Source: DASVCS01 sp036381495 (lineage in GTDB: Bacteria > Gemmatimonadota > Gemmatimonadetes > Longimicrobiales > RSA9). Taken from it: a stretch of DNA of 64,000 bases. Shown piece by piece: positions 50,685 through 59,940 of this stretch. A model generated the notes under the pieces. That model made no database searches. It saw nothing but the letters and a program-made list of their open reading frames with translations, and was not told the DNA's origin. The stretch is from NCBI GenBank assembly GCA_036381495.1, contig DASVCS010000034.1, positions 50,477 through 114,476 of the forward strand, written 5' to 3'. A program made the translations under genes and the position numbers. Position 1 is the stretch's first letter. Each line of letters begins with the position of its first letter.

Positions 50685-52007
50685 ATGATCTCGCAGCGCG
50701 ACGACATCGAGACGTTCGCCCGGGCGACGGACCTCCTCTTCCAGATCCGGGAGCCGGCGGAGCTGGCGCAGCATTTCCTCGCTCACGTCACGGCGGTCTT
50801 CGGGGCGGATGCCGGTGTGTTCTTCCTGGCGCAGGAGGGAGACGCGCACGTGAGCGCGCTGGGGATCGAGCCCGAAACTGCGCGGAACCTGGCGACCCGA
50901 CTGGGCCGCGAACTGGTCGCGGCCGGCGAGTCGTGCCGGGTCCTGCGGCTGGATACGGAACAGACGGGCACCGCCTGGCCGAACGCGTTGGCCGCGGCCC
51001 TCGCCGAGGGGCCGGAGCCACACGGCGTGCTCGCGCTCTTCTCCGCGCGCGCGGACGCCTTCGATGCCGCTCGCGATGCGCGCCTCGCGGACCTCCTGGC
51101 ACGCCACGCCGCGGCCGCCCTCGCGCGTGCAGCACTGGACGCCCGTACGCGTCGCCAGGCCGAACGACTCAAGCTCCAGGCCGAAGAACTCGAGCGGGTG
51201 CGGCGGGCGCTCGAGCGTCACAGCCGCGAGGTGGAACGCAGCCTCGCGCTCCGTAGCCGCTACTTCGCCGTCATGTCGCACGAACTGCGCACCCCCATCA
51301 ACGCGATCGTGGGATACAACGACCTGCTCCAACAGGGGCTCTACGGTGAGCTGACGCCGCGCCAGGCAGAGGTCGCGGCGAAGGTCGGCGCGAGCGCAAA
51401 GCACCTCCTCGCCCTCGCCAACGACCTCCTCGACCTCTCGAAGATCGAGGCGGGTAGGATCGAGATCCGCCGGCACCCCATCGACCTCTCGACGCTGATC
51501 ACGGAAACCGCCGCCGTCGTGGAAGGCGACGCGCGCGGCAAGGGACTCGAGCTGCACGTCCATTGTCCGGAATCGGTCCCGTGGATCGAGAGCGATGCCG
51601 CGCGCCTGCGCCAGATCATGCTCAACCTGCTGTCGAACGCGGTCAAGTTCACGGACAAGGGCTCGATCACCGTCGAGGTGGCGCATCTCCGGGAGCGCGA
51701 ATCCGCGCCCTACTCCGTCCCGCTCACCTGCACGCCCGGCAGCAGCGGTTGGGTCGCAATCGTGGTGCGAGACACGGGACGGGGGATCCCGGACGAGCGG
51801 ATCGAGGAAATCTTCGGCGAGTTCGTGCAGCTCCCGGGCTCCGAAGGCGATGGACAGGGCACCGGCCTCGGGCTGGCCATATCCAGCCGACTCGCGCGGC
51901 TCCTGGGTGGAGACCTCACCGTGGACAGCGAGGTCGGCGTCCACTCGACGTTCATCCTCTTCCTGCCTTGTCCCGCTCCACCGGGACCGGAATCGCGTGC
52001 CTCATGA
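50685..52007 (+). CDS. GAF-domain soluble histidine kinase
   Basis: A 440-residue cytoplasmic kinase without membrane helices. A GAF sensor domain (about 15-150, FGADAGVFFLAQEGDAHVSA), a coiled-coil linker, the phospho-His in VMSHELRTPINAIVGYND (about residue 197) and an ATPase domain (LLSNAVKFTDKGSI, VRDTGRGIPDERI, GTGLGLAISSRLA). It is likely linked to the single-domain regulator encoded downstream. No clear Shine-Dalgarno precedes ATG 50685. Confidence 0.9.
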   Translation: MISQRDDIETFARATDLLFQIREPAELAQHFLAHVTAVFGADAGVFFLAQEGDAHVSALGIEPETARNLATRLGRELVAAGESCRVLRLDTEQTGTAWPNALAAALAEGPEPHGVLALFSARADAFDAARDARLADLLARHAAAALARAALDARTRRQAERLKLQAEELERVRRALERHSREVERSLALRSRYFAVMSHELRTPINAIVGYNDLLQQGLYGELTPRQAEVAAKVGASAKHLLALANDLLDLSKIEAGRIEIRRHPIDLSTLITETAAVVEGDARGKGLELHVHCPESVPWIESDAARLRQIMLNLLSNAVKFTDKGSITVEVAHLRERESAPYSVPLTCTPGSSGWVAIVVRDTGRGIPDERIEEIFGEFVQLPGSEGDGQGTGLGLAISSRLARLLGGDLTVDSEVGVHSTFILFLPCPAPPGPESRAS

Positions 52008-52044
52008 GCCGCCAGCAATCCTCGCTCCGACCGAACCACTGAAG

Positions 52045-52353
52045 ATGGGACGATACGACGACATCACGCCCGACGCGCTCCGGGCGGATCTGCGCCACTT
52101 CGCCGAGTTCGTGCTCCGGCTCGACGCCGATGGCCAACTCCTGGATTCCGCGCCCCGGCTCCTCAAGCTGCTCGGCGACCTCCGCGCCAAGATCTTCGCC
52201 TACGAGGTCCGGGGCACCGGTCATCTCTTCCGGCAGGCGGAAGATGATACCGCGGAGGAGACCCGCCGCGTCGTGGATGAGGCGATCCGCCGCATCCAGG
52301 AGGCCGCCCGCGAATGGTCCCGCCCCTGGGATCCGGACGAGCCATCACCGTAG
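52045..52353 (+). CDS. 102-residue protein between kinase and regulator genes, unknown
   Basis: A mostly helical, acidic cytoplasmic protein (YDDITPDALRADLRHFAEFV, LLKLLGDLRAKIFAYEVRGT, EETRRVVDEAIRRIQEAARE) lying 37 bases after the GAF kinase gene and before a single-domain response regulator. No family recognised. The order suggests an adaptor or modulator of the phosphorelay; this is inference from position only. Confidence 0.65.
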   Translation: MGRYDDITPDALRADLRHFAEFVLRLDADGQLLDSAPRLLKLLGDLRAKIFAYEVRGTGHLFRQAEDDTAEETRRVVDEAIRRIQEAAREWSRPWDPDEPSP

Positions 52354-52375
52354 CACCGCCCGCGTGGCGCAATAC

Positions 52376-52418
52376 TTGCACTTCCCCATCCACCCGCTTA
52401 CAGTCGTACCCGTGGGTA
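52376..52418 (+). promoter_or_regulatory. Promoter and inverted repeat of the response-regulator gene
   Basis: TTGCAC (52376-52381), 17 bases, TACAGT (52399-52404); the ATG at 52457 gives a leader of about 45 bases. At the expected transcription start lies the inverted repeat TACCCGTGGGTA (52407-52418), which could be an operator or an RNA hairpin. Confidence 0.55.
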
Positions 52419-52456
52419 ACGGGCAACGATGCCCTGACATATGGACGGTAGCGACG

Positions 52457-52861
52457 ATGCACCACCAATCCACACGCTTGTCGGACACCACGGCGGCGAA
52501 GATTCTCATTGCGGAAGACCACCTCGATAGCCGGGAAGCTCTTCGCGCACTCCTCGAAGCGATGGGGTACCACGTCTCGGTCGCCGTCGACGGGCAGGAT
52601 GCCATTGACGTCGCAATGGCGGAACGGCCGGACCTGATCCTGATGGACATCATGATGCCGGAGCTCGATGGCTTCGAGGCCACCCGTCGGCTGCGGCGGA
52701 CCGATGCGACGGAATCCGTGCCGATCATCGCGGTGACCGCCATGGAGGGTGCCCGGCAACTCGCGCTCGATGCGGGTGCGGATGACGTGGTTCCGAAGCC
52801 GATCAACACCCATGCGCTGCTGGGCAAGATCCAGCACCTGCTCGAGGGGCGCGCCGCATGA
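52457..52861 (+). CDS. Single-domain response regulator (DivK/CheY-like)
   Basis: A 134-residue receiver domain with no output domain. The phosphate-accepting Asp64 is in LILMDIMMPELDGF, Thr94 in IIAVTAM and Lys114 in DVVPKPI; the acidic pair is in LIAEDHLD. It is probably phosphorylated by the kinase at 50685-52007 and acts by protein contact, like DivK. The stop overlaps the start of the YIP1-type gene (ATGA), and it has its own promoter. Confidence 0.93.
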   Translation: MHHQSTRLSDTTAAKILIAEDHLDSREALRALLEAMGYHVSVAVDGQDAIDVAMAERPDLILMDIMMPELDGFEATRRLRRTDATESVPIIAVTAMEGARQLALDAGADDVVPKPINTHALLGKIQHLLEGRAA

Positions 52862-53547
52862 ACGATGGAACGCTCTCGTCGGTCGAGCCGCCGGCGGGGA
52901 CGGACGCGGCGGAGGCCGCCTACACGTTCCCCTGGCCACCACCGGCCGAGGAGTCGCCCCTCACCGCGTTCTTCCGTACCTGGCGGGACAGCCTCTTCTC
53001 GCCTGCGCGCTTCTTCCGCGCCATGCCGGAGGCCGGATCCGGCGGAGCCGCCCTCCTCTACTTCCTGATCATCGGCGTCATCGCCGCGGCGTTCGGCCTC
53101 TTCTGGCAGATGCTGTTCAGGATGGCGCTCGGCGCCGCGCCGCGGATGCTGCCGCAGCTCGCAGCGCTCGGCGCCCAGAGCGAACCGTGGTCGCCGCTGA
53201 TCGGGTTCCTCCTCTCGCCGCTCTTCCTCCTCATCGAGATCGGCATCGCGTTCGTCGTGATCCACGTGCTGCTCTACATCCTCGGAGGCGCACGCCGGGG
53301 CGCGGGGACTACGTTCCGCGTCCTCTGCTTCGCCTACGGGCCGATGGTCTTCACCCTCATCCCCGGCCTCGGCGGATTCGCGGGCGGCATCTGGATGCTC
53401 GTCCTGGCCATCATCGGGTTGCGCGAGGCACACCGCACCGATGCCTGGCGCGCGGCGGTGGCGGTCCTCGTCCCCGTCGCCCTGGCATTGATGCTCGTCG
53501 TCGTGATGGCGATCGTCGCCACGGTCGCGGCCGTGCAATTGATGTAG
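52858..53547 (+). CDS. YIP1-type membrane protein
   Basis: A 229-residue integral membrane protein with about five helices (LLYFLIIGVIAAAFGLFW; LFLLIEIGIAFVVIHVLLYI; PMVFTLIPGLGGFAGG; AVLVPVALALMLVVVMAIVA). The region with the PARFFRAMPE start and GGARRGAGTTFRVLCFAYGP resembles the YIP1/Yip-domain proteins. Function in bacteria is unclear. Its start overlaps the response regulator gene (ATGA), linking it to that signalling operon. Confidence 0.75.
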   Translation: MNDGTLSSVEPPAGTDAAEAAYTFPWPPPAEESPLTAFFRTWRDSLFSPARFFRAMPEAGSGGAALLYFLIIGVIAAAFGLFWQMLFRMALGAAPRMLPQLAALGAQSEPWSPLIGFLLSPLFLLIEIGIAFVVIHVLLYILGGARRGAGTTFRVLCFAYGPMVFTLIPGLGGFAGGIWMLVLAIIGLREAHRTDAWRAAVAVLVPVALALMLVVVMAIVATVAAVQLM

Positions 53548-53567
53548 GGAGTCGGCGTGGGGGCGGC

Positions 53568-53589
53568 CGGGCGCCTGCTCGCGCGCCCG
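53568..53589. terminator. Hairpin between convergent YIP1-type gene and uvrA
   Basis: CGGGCGC (53568-53574) pairs with GCGCCCG (53583-53589) around an eight-base loop, between the stops at 53547 and 53603. It may terminate both transcripts; no T tract. Confidence 0.4.
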
Positions 53590-53602
53590 TACGCGCTCGA
53601 TC

Positions 53603-56527
53603 TCAGTCCGCGACCGCCGGCGCCGTGGCGCTGCCGGCGAGCAACGGGCGCAGATACCGGCCGGTGTGGCTCGCCGCCACGGCGGCGACCGCCTCCGGTG
53701 GACCCATCGCCACGACGCGCCCGCCGCCATCGCCTCCCTCCGGACCGAGATCGATGATCCAGTCCGCGGCGCGGATGACCTCGAGGTTGTGCTCGATCAC
53801 GACGACCGTGTGCCCCGCATCGAGCAGTCTGTCCAACACCTGGATCAGTTGTCGGACCTCGCCGCCCGAAAGACCCGTCGTCGGCTCGTCCAGGATGTAG
53901 ATGCGCCGCCCCTGCCTCCGTCCGGCGCCGGCCAGTTCCCGCGCGATCTTCAGCCGCTGCGCCTCGCCGCCCGAGAGCGTCGGCGCCGGCTGGCCGAGTC
54001 GCAGGTAACCGAGGCCGACCTGCTGGAGGTGCCAGAGCGCCTGGCCGAGACGGTCTTCCTTCAGGAAGAAGCGGATCGCCTCATCGACCGTCAGCTCCAG
54101 GACGTCACGGATGTTCAACCCCTTGTACCGCACCTCGAGCGTCTCCGGCTTGTAGCGGGCGCCGCCGCACACGTCGCAAGGGACGTAGATGTCCGCCATG
54201 AACACCATCTCGATCTGGACGACGCCATCGCCCTTGCACGCCTCGCAGCGGCCGCCCTTCGTGTTGAAGGAGAAGTGGCCGGGCGCATACCCGCGCTGGC
54301 GGGCGAGCGGCTGTCGCGCGAAGATCTCACGCACGTGGTCGAACGCCTTGATGTAGGTGACCGGGTTCGAACGCGGCGTCCTGCCGATCGGCGACTGGTC
54401 CACCAGGACCACGGCCTCGAAGACACCGGCGCCGTCCAGACGGTCGTAGCCGCCGACCCACTCGCCGAGGTGCTGTTTGGCGCTGGTTTCGCCGTTCAGC
54501 TCGCGCTCGAGCGCGCGGTAGAGGACGTCGTGCACCAGTGTGCTCTTCCCCGAGCCACTCACGCCCGTCACGACGGTGAGCGCGCCGACCGGGAGCCGGA
54601 CGTCCACGCCCCGCAGATTGTGCAGGCGCGCGCCCTCGAGCCGTAGCCAGCGCGCACCCGGCGCCGGCCGCCGGGCCGAGCGCACCGGCGCATCCCGACC
54701 GGCAAGGAAGCGACTCGTCGCCGTCCCGGCGCGGAGCAGCTCCGCCGGCGTGCCCTGGAACACCAGACGCCCACCGCGCTCGCCGCTCGCCGGGCCCAGT
54801 TCGAGCACGTGGTCCGCGGCCCGGATCGCGGCATCATCGTGCTCGACCACCAGGACGCTGTTCCCCGCATCCCGCAAGCGGCCGAGCAGCGCCAACAGCC
54901 GGTCCGTATCGCGCGGGTGCAAGCCCACGGTCGGCTCATCGAGGACGTAGAGCGTATCGACGAGACTCGCGCCCAGCGAGTTGGCCAGCGTGATGCGCTG
55001 CGCCTCGCCGCCGGAGAGAGTCCGCATCTGACGATCGAGCGTGAGATAGCCGAGCCCCACGTCCTCGAGAAAACGGAGCCGCGCCGCGATCTCGCGCAGA
55101 ATCGGCGCCGCGACCGCCCGCTCCCGGGGCGTCAGCGCCGCGGCGGCTGCATCGGGCCCCCCGGCGGTGCCGGACTCCCCGATGCCGGCACCCGCATCGC
55201 CCGTCGCCGCGAGCTCGTTCACCCACTGCGCCAGCCGTTCGATCGGCCACGCGCACACGCGGTCGATGCTCCAGTCGCCGATGTGCACGTGCAGCGCCTC
55301 GGGACGCAACTTCGCGCCGTTGCACGCCGGACACGGCCGCGCACTCTGGTATTGCCGCAGATACACGCGGATGTAGGGCTTGTAGCGCTTCGGCTCGCGG
55401 GAGCGCAGGAACGGGATCGCGCCCCGGAACCCGCGCGTCCCCTCGAGTACGGCGCGCCGGAAGTCCGCCGGCAACTCCCGCCACGGGCGGTCCACCGCGA
55501 CCCCGCGCTCTCGCGCGAACGCCAGCAGCCGCGCACGTTCCCGCCGATAGCGCGGCTTCTCCCAGATGTCCACCGCGCCATCACGGAGCGAGCGCTCGGG
55601 GTTCGGCACGATCAGCGCCGGGTCGTATTCGAGCGTGGCCCCGAACCCCGTGCACGTGGGGCAAGAGCCGTACGGGTTGTTGAACGAGAAGAGCCGCGGC
55701 GTGGGGTCGAGGAACGTGCGCTCGGGGTGCACCGGGCAGCGGAACCGCTCGGTGAAGCGAAGCATCCGGTCGGGCACGGCGGCATCCCCGCCCGCCACGA
55801 CGACCACCGCCTCGCCCTCCCCCTCGTGGAACGCCGTCGTCAGCGCATCGGCCAGACGATCGCCGATCTCCGGGCCGGTGACGAGCCGGTCCACCACGAC
55901 CAGGACCTCGGTCGCACCGGTCAGGTCGCGCCCGAGCCCCGCCGGCGTCTCGCCGCCCGGCGCGGCCAGGTCCAGCACCACGCCCTCGACCAGAACGCGT
56001 ACGAAGCCGAGAGCACGCAGGCTCTCGACCGCACGCGCATGGGAAGCCCGCGCGCTCGCCGGGAGCGGAAACGTCACCATGATCCGGTCGCCGGCCGGCA
56101 GCGCGAGGACCGCATCCGTAGCCGACTGCACCGTGTCCGGCCGCACCTCGCGGCCACAATCCGGACACCGCGTGCGTCCCACGCGCGCCCACAGCAGCCG
56201 CAGGTAATCGTGTACTTCCGTCGCCGTCCCGACCGTCGAGCGGCTCGTCTTGGTCGGGTTTTTCTGCTCGATCGCAACGGCGGGGCTGATCCCATCGACC
56301 GAATCCACCGCCGGCTTCTCCATCCGCTCCAGGAACTGCTTCGCGTACGTCGAAAGCGACTCCACGTACCGCCGCTGCCCCTCGGCGTAGATCGTGTCGA
56401 AGGCGAGCGAGGACTTCCCCGAGCCGCTCGGACCCGTCAGAACGACCAGCGAGCGCCGCGGGAACTCGATGTCCAACCCCTTCAGGTTGTGCTGTCGCGC
56501 GTTGCGGATGACGATCCGGTCCTTCAT
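53603..56527 (-). CDS. uvrA: Excinuclease ABC subunit A
   Basis: A 974-residue ATPase that finds bulky DNA lesions with UvrB. Two ABC modules: Walker A GPSGSGKSSLAFDTIYAEGQ early and GVSGSGKSTLVHDVLYRAL later; two ABC signatures (LSGGEAQRITLANSLG; LSGGEAQRLKIARELA). Zinc modules with CPDC, CPTC, CEAC and CDVC are present. The insert near residues 505-535 (GAGIGESGTAGGPDAAAAAL) makes it slightly longer than the 940-residue norm. The ATG at 56527 is preceded by GGAG at good spacing. Confidence 0.97.
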   Translation of the reverse strand: MKDRIVIRNARQHNLKGLDIEFPRRSLVVLTGPSGSGKSSLAFDTIYAEGQRRYVESLSTYAKQFLERMEKPAVDSVDGISPAVAIEQKNPTKTSRSTVGTATEVHDYLRLLWARVGRTRCPDCGREVRPDTVQSATDAVLALPAGDRIMVTFPLPASARASHARAVESLRALGFVRVLVEGVVLDLAAPGGETPAGLGRDLTGATEVLVVVDRLVTGPEIGDRLADALTTAFHEGEGEAVVVVAGGDAAVPDRMLRFTERFRCPVHPERTFLDPTPRLFSFNNPYGSCPTCTGFGATLEYDPALIVPNPERSLRDGAVDIWEKPRYRRERARLLAFARERGVAVDRPWRELPADFRRAVLEGTRGFRGAIPFLRSREPKRYKPYIRVYLRQYQSARPCPACNGAKLRPEALHVHIGDWSIDRVCAWPIERLAQWVNELAATGDAGAGIGESGTAGGPDAAAAALTPRERAVAAPILREIAARLRFLEDVGLGYLTLDRQMRTLSGGEAQRITLANSLGASLVDTLYVLDEPTVGLHPRDTDRLLALLGRLRDAGNSVLVVEHDDAAIRAADHVLELGPASGERGGRLVFQGTPAELLRAGTATSRFLAGRDAPVRSARRPAPGARWLRLEGARLHNLRGVDVRLPVGALTVVTGVSGSGKSTLVHDVLYRALERELNGETSAKQHLGEWVGGYDRLDGAGVFEAVVLVDQSPIGRTPRSNPVTYIKAFDHVREIFARQPLARQRGYAPGHFSFNTKGGRCEACKGDGVVQIEMVFMADIYVPCDVCGGARYKPETLEVRYKGLNIRDVLELTVDEAIRFFLKEDRLGQALWHLQQVGLGYLRLGQPAPTLSGGEAQRLKIARELAGAGRRQGRRIYILDEPTTGLSGGEVRQLIQVLDRLLDAGHTVVVIEHNLEVIRAADWIIDLGPEGGDGGGRVVAMGPPEAVAAVAASHTGRYLRPLLAGSATAPAVAD

Positions 56528-56759
56528 CCATGCTCCGGAGGCGCGCCGCCCGCCTGGACCCGTGGGTTCGGGGCCACACGCACGCGTTCCACGCCCGATC
56601 CCCGCCGTGTCACGGCCTGACCGGCCGCATCGCCTCTCCAGGGAATCCGTTCGATTCGCAGGTCGATGGGTACCCCGGACGGCCGAGAACGATCGGCGGG
56701 AGACCCGTTCCGGGCCCGGCTTCCGGCCGCCCGAGGCGTGGCGTGTTCGGCCCGCCCGC

Positions 56760-59468
56760 CTAGGCCTCGAGCAATGCGCGGACCTTGCGCACCAGCGCTT
56801 CCGGCGTGAACGGCTTCTCGAGGAACGCCGCGCCCGCATCCAGCACACCCCGGCGCAGCACGTCATCCTCCGTGTAACCGGACATGAAGAGCATCTTCAT
56901 TTCGGGACGCAGCGCGGCGAGTCGCTCCGCGAGCTCGCGGCCGCCCATTTCCGGCATCACCACGTCCGTGAGCATCAGGTGGATCGGGCCCCAATGCCGC
57001 TCGCACACTTCGAGCGCCTCACTGCCGGTCCGCGCACCCAGGACCTGGTATCCGGACTTCCGCAGGATGCGCTGCGCGAGGGAGCGCACGGCGTCCTCGT
57101 CCTCGACCAGCAGCACGGTCTCGCCGCCGCCCAGCAACTCCATCTGCGGCGCATCGGGGATGTCGGTCGCCGCCGCGCCCGCCGTCTCCTCGACGCGCGG
57201 CAGGTAGATCTTGAAGGTGGTGCCGTGGTCGACCTCGCTGTAGACCCAGATGTGCCCGCCACTCTGCTTGACGATCCCGTACACCGTCGACAGCCCCAAC
57301 CCCGTCCCCTTCCCCTGCTCCTTCGTCGTGAAGAACGGCTCGAAGACGTGTGCCAGCGTGTCCGCATCCATCCCCGTTCCCGTGTCGCTGACGGCCAACA
57401 GGACGTAGGGGCCCGCCTGCACATAGCCGTGTCGGCGCACGTACGTCTCATCCAGCTCGACGTTCCGGGTCTCGATCACCAGTCTGCCGCCCGCAGGCAT
57501 GGCGTCCCGCGCGTTCACCGCCAGGTTCAGGAGCACCTGCTCGAGCTGGCTCGGGTCCGCGCGCACCGCGCCGAGCTCCGGGTCCAGCATCGTCGCCAGC
57601 TCGACGTCTTCACCGATCAGCCGGCGCAACATCTTCTGTACCTCGCTGATCAGCGCGTTCAGGTCCACGACCCGGGGCCGCAGCATCTGCTTGCGGCTGA
57701 ACGCCAGGAGCTGGCGGGTGAGACCGGCCGCGCGCTCCGCCGACTTCCGGATCTCATCGAGATCCGACCACACCGGCGCGTCCGCCGCCATCTCATCGAG
57801 CAGGATCTGCGCGTGCCCGATGATCGCCGTGAGCAGGTTGTTGAAGTCGTGCGCGATCCCGCCGGCCAGCCGACCGACCGCTTCCATCTTCTGCGCCTGC
57901 CGGAGCTGCTCCTCCAGGTGCTTCCGTTCCGTGATGTCCCGGTAGATCGCGTACACCCGCTGCGGCTCGCCCGGCACCTCGATCGGTGTGCCCAGAATCG
58001 AGACTTCGATCGATGTGCCATCCTTGCGACAACGCACCGTCTCGACGTTGAGCTGCTCGCCCCCCGAGACCCGCTCCGTGTACGCCAGCGCCTCGTCCCG
58101 CAGGTGCGCCGGCACGATCAGATCGTTGATGTCGCGACCGACGACCTCCTCCAACGGGTAGCCGAACAAGCGCGTGAACTCGCTGTTGGCGCGCAGCACG
58201 CGGCCTTTCTCATCCAGGAGCGTGATCGCTTCCGGCGCACTCTCGAACAGCGCCGCGAAGTACGTGCGCTGGATCCGCAACGCCTCCTCCGCCCGGTGCC
58301 GTTCCGTGATGTCACGGGTGTTCACCACCACGCCCCCGACCACGGGGTCGTGGAGGAGGTTCTTCGCCGTCACTTCGCACGTCCGCCACTCGCCGTCGCG
58401 ACCCTTCAACCGAAGCTCGAGCGAGACCATCCGGCCCGGCCGCTCCAGGACCCGCTCGAACGCGGCCCGCGCCTCCGCCACGTCATCGGGATGAACCCGA
58501 TCCGGCGGTGCCTCCCCCGCCAGAGCCGCCGACACGTCGGAGATCACCCGCTCCGTCGAGAGGATCGCGTAGCGCACCGTGCCATCCGCGTTCAGCACGG
58601 CGATCGTGTCGGAGACGTTCTCGACCAGGGAGCGGAACCGCTGCTCGCTCCGCCGCAGCGCCTCCTCGGTCCGTCGCCGCGCCGTCACGTCCCGGAAGCT
58701 CCACACGCGACCGATGATCTCATCGCCCAGCCGCTGCGGGAGCGAATACCGCTCGAACGTCCGGCCGTCCAGGAACTCGATGACGTCGTAACTCTCGGCG
58801 TCGGGACTCGAGTAGATCTCCTCGACCCGGCGCATGAACCCCTCCGGATCCCTGACCTGGTCCCGAACGTACGCCAACAGCGCGGCGTCCCGGTTCCGTC
58901 CCAGGATCGCCGCCGGGATCCCCCACATGTCGCCGAACTTCCGGTTGTAGCTCACGACCGAGCCCTGCCGATCCACCACGAGGATGCCATCGGCCGTCGA
59001 TTCCAGCGTGGTCCGAAGCAGCGAGGCCGACCGCGCGAGATCCGCCTCCGTCCGCCGACGCGCCGTGATGTCCTGTACCACCGCGAGCAACCGTCGCTCG
59101 CCGCCCTCGATGCTGAAGGCGTTGACCTTCACCGCGACCTGCACCGCGCCGGCATCCGTCCCGCCGACCCGCCCCTCGAACTCCGCCTCGTTGTGTTCCC
59201 GCGCCCACTCCAACACCGCGCGCGCCCGCGGCCGGTCCGCCTCCGCCAGCAGATCGGCCAGGCCGCCGCGACTCAGCACCGCATCGCCGAACAGGGCGGA
59301 GGCCGCCTGGTTCGCCGCGAGGATCTCGCCGTCCAGGCCGAGCACGAGCATGGCATCGGCGGCGCCCTCGAAGAGCGAACGGAACCGCCGCTCGACGGGC
59401 GGGATCCGCCAGAGCCGACGCCCGATCGCCGACCGCAGAACGGAGAGGATGTACGGGAGACGCGCCAT
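56760..59468 (-). CDS. Multi-PAS hybrid histidine kinase
   Basis: A 902-residue cytoplasmic protein. Four PAS domains (about residues 25-140, 150-275, 285-405 and 412-530) with PAC tails such as VVQDITARRRTEADLARS and AIYRDITERKHLEEQLRQAQ. The phospho-His lies in GRLAGGIAHDFNNLLTAIIG (about residue 538); the ATPase has NLAVNARDAMPAGG and GTGLGLSTVYGIV; a receiver domain ends the protein, Asp about 835 in LMLTDVVMPEMGG. The class (HAxDFNNLL) is typical of regulators of stress or biofilm responses. No membrane helix; probably senses an internal signal. Start ATG 59468 has GAAGG upstream. Confidence 0.94.
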   Translation of the reverse strand: MARLPYILSVLRSAIGRRLWRIPPVERRFRSLFEGAADAMLVLGLDGEILAANQAASALFGDAVLSRGGLADLLAEADRPRARAVLEWAREHNEAEFEGRVGGTDAGAVQVAVKVNAFSIEGGERRLLAVVQDITARRRTEADLARSASLLRTTLESTADGILVVDRQGSVVSYNRKFGDMWGIPAAILGRNRDAALLAYVRDQVRDPEGFMRRVEEIYSSPDAESYDVIEFLDGRTFERYSLPQRLGDEIIGRVWSFRDVTARRRTEEALRRSEQRFRSLVENVSDTIAVLNADGTVRYAILSTERVISDVSAALAGEAPPDRVHPDDVAEARAAFERVLERPGRMVSLELRLKGRDGEWRTCEVTAKNLLHDPVVGGVVVNTRDITERHRAEEALRIQRTYFAALFESAPEAITLLDEKGRVLRANSEFTRLFGYPLEEVVGRDINDLIVPAHLRDEALAYTERVSGGEQLNVETVRCRKDGTSIEVSILGTPIEVPGEPQRVYAIYRDITERKHLEEQLRQAQKMEAVGRLAGGIAHDFNNLLTAIIGHAQILLDEMAADAPVWSDLDEIRKSAERAAGLTRQLLAFSRKQMLRPRVVDLNALISEVQKMLRRLIGEDVELATMLDPELGAVRADPSQLEQVLLNLAVNARDAMPAGGRLVIETRNVELDETYVRRHGYVQAGPYVLLAVSDTGTGMDADTLAHVFEPFFTTKEQGKGTGLGLSTVYGIVKQSGGHIWVYSEVDHGTTFKIYLPRVEETAGAAATDIPDAPQMELLGGGETVLLVEDEDAVRSLAQRILRKSGYQVLGARTGSEALEVCERHWGPIHLMLTDVVMPEMGGRELAERLAALRPEMKMLFMSGYTEDDVLRRGVLDAGAAFLEKPFTPEALVRKVRALLEA

Positions 59469-59722
59469 GTCCGACCTTCGTTGCGGGCGGGGTGCGACCC
59501 GTGGCGGCCGCGTGGGATCGCCGCCGCCGCACGATTGCGGGAATCTACGCGGCTCGGACACCGTTTTCCATGGTGCCCGCCGTCGACCCGTCGCGAAACA
59601 CCGCTGCGGCAAGGACGTCGGGCTACGCTCGGGCCGCCGCGCCGACGCCGCCGCCCCCCCCGTGCACGACCGCTCCGGATCCCCTAAGATCAAGCTCGCG
59701 TGAACCGGTCATCGTTACTGCA

Positions 59723-59843
59723 CGGGAACGGGAGCGGCGGCTCCGCCGCCTGGAGCGGGAACGTTTACGTTTACGGGGATGGAGGGCGCTCCCCGTTTCC
59801 CGTAGACGTAAACGTTCCCGCTCCCGCTCCCGTTCCCGCTCCA
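59723..59843. repeat. Composite hexamer repeat, inverted pair (copy 6)
   Basis: Two facing core modules: a minus-strand one at 59723-59777 (GTAAAC twice, GCTCCAGGC, a GGCGGC/GCCGCC hairpin and CTCCCG units), and a plus-strand one at 59800-59843 (GTAGAC, GTAAAC, GCTCCC and GTTCCC units). They could form a long cruciform. The gap 59469-59940 has no gene besides this; the GTGCGC module is absent here. Confidence 0.83.
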
Positions 59844-59940
59844 AGGGGGCGCCCCGAACCACGCATGATCCATGCGAACTTGGTATCAGATCATCCCGCC
59901 GGCGCCCACCGCCCCTGACGCACGGCTCGAGGGAACCCGT

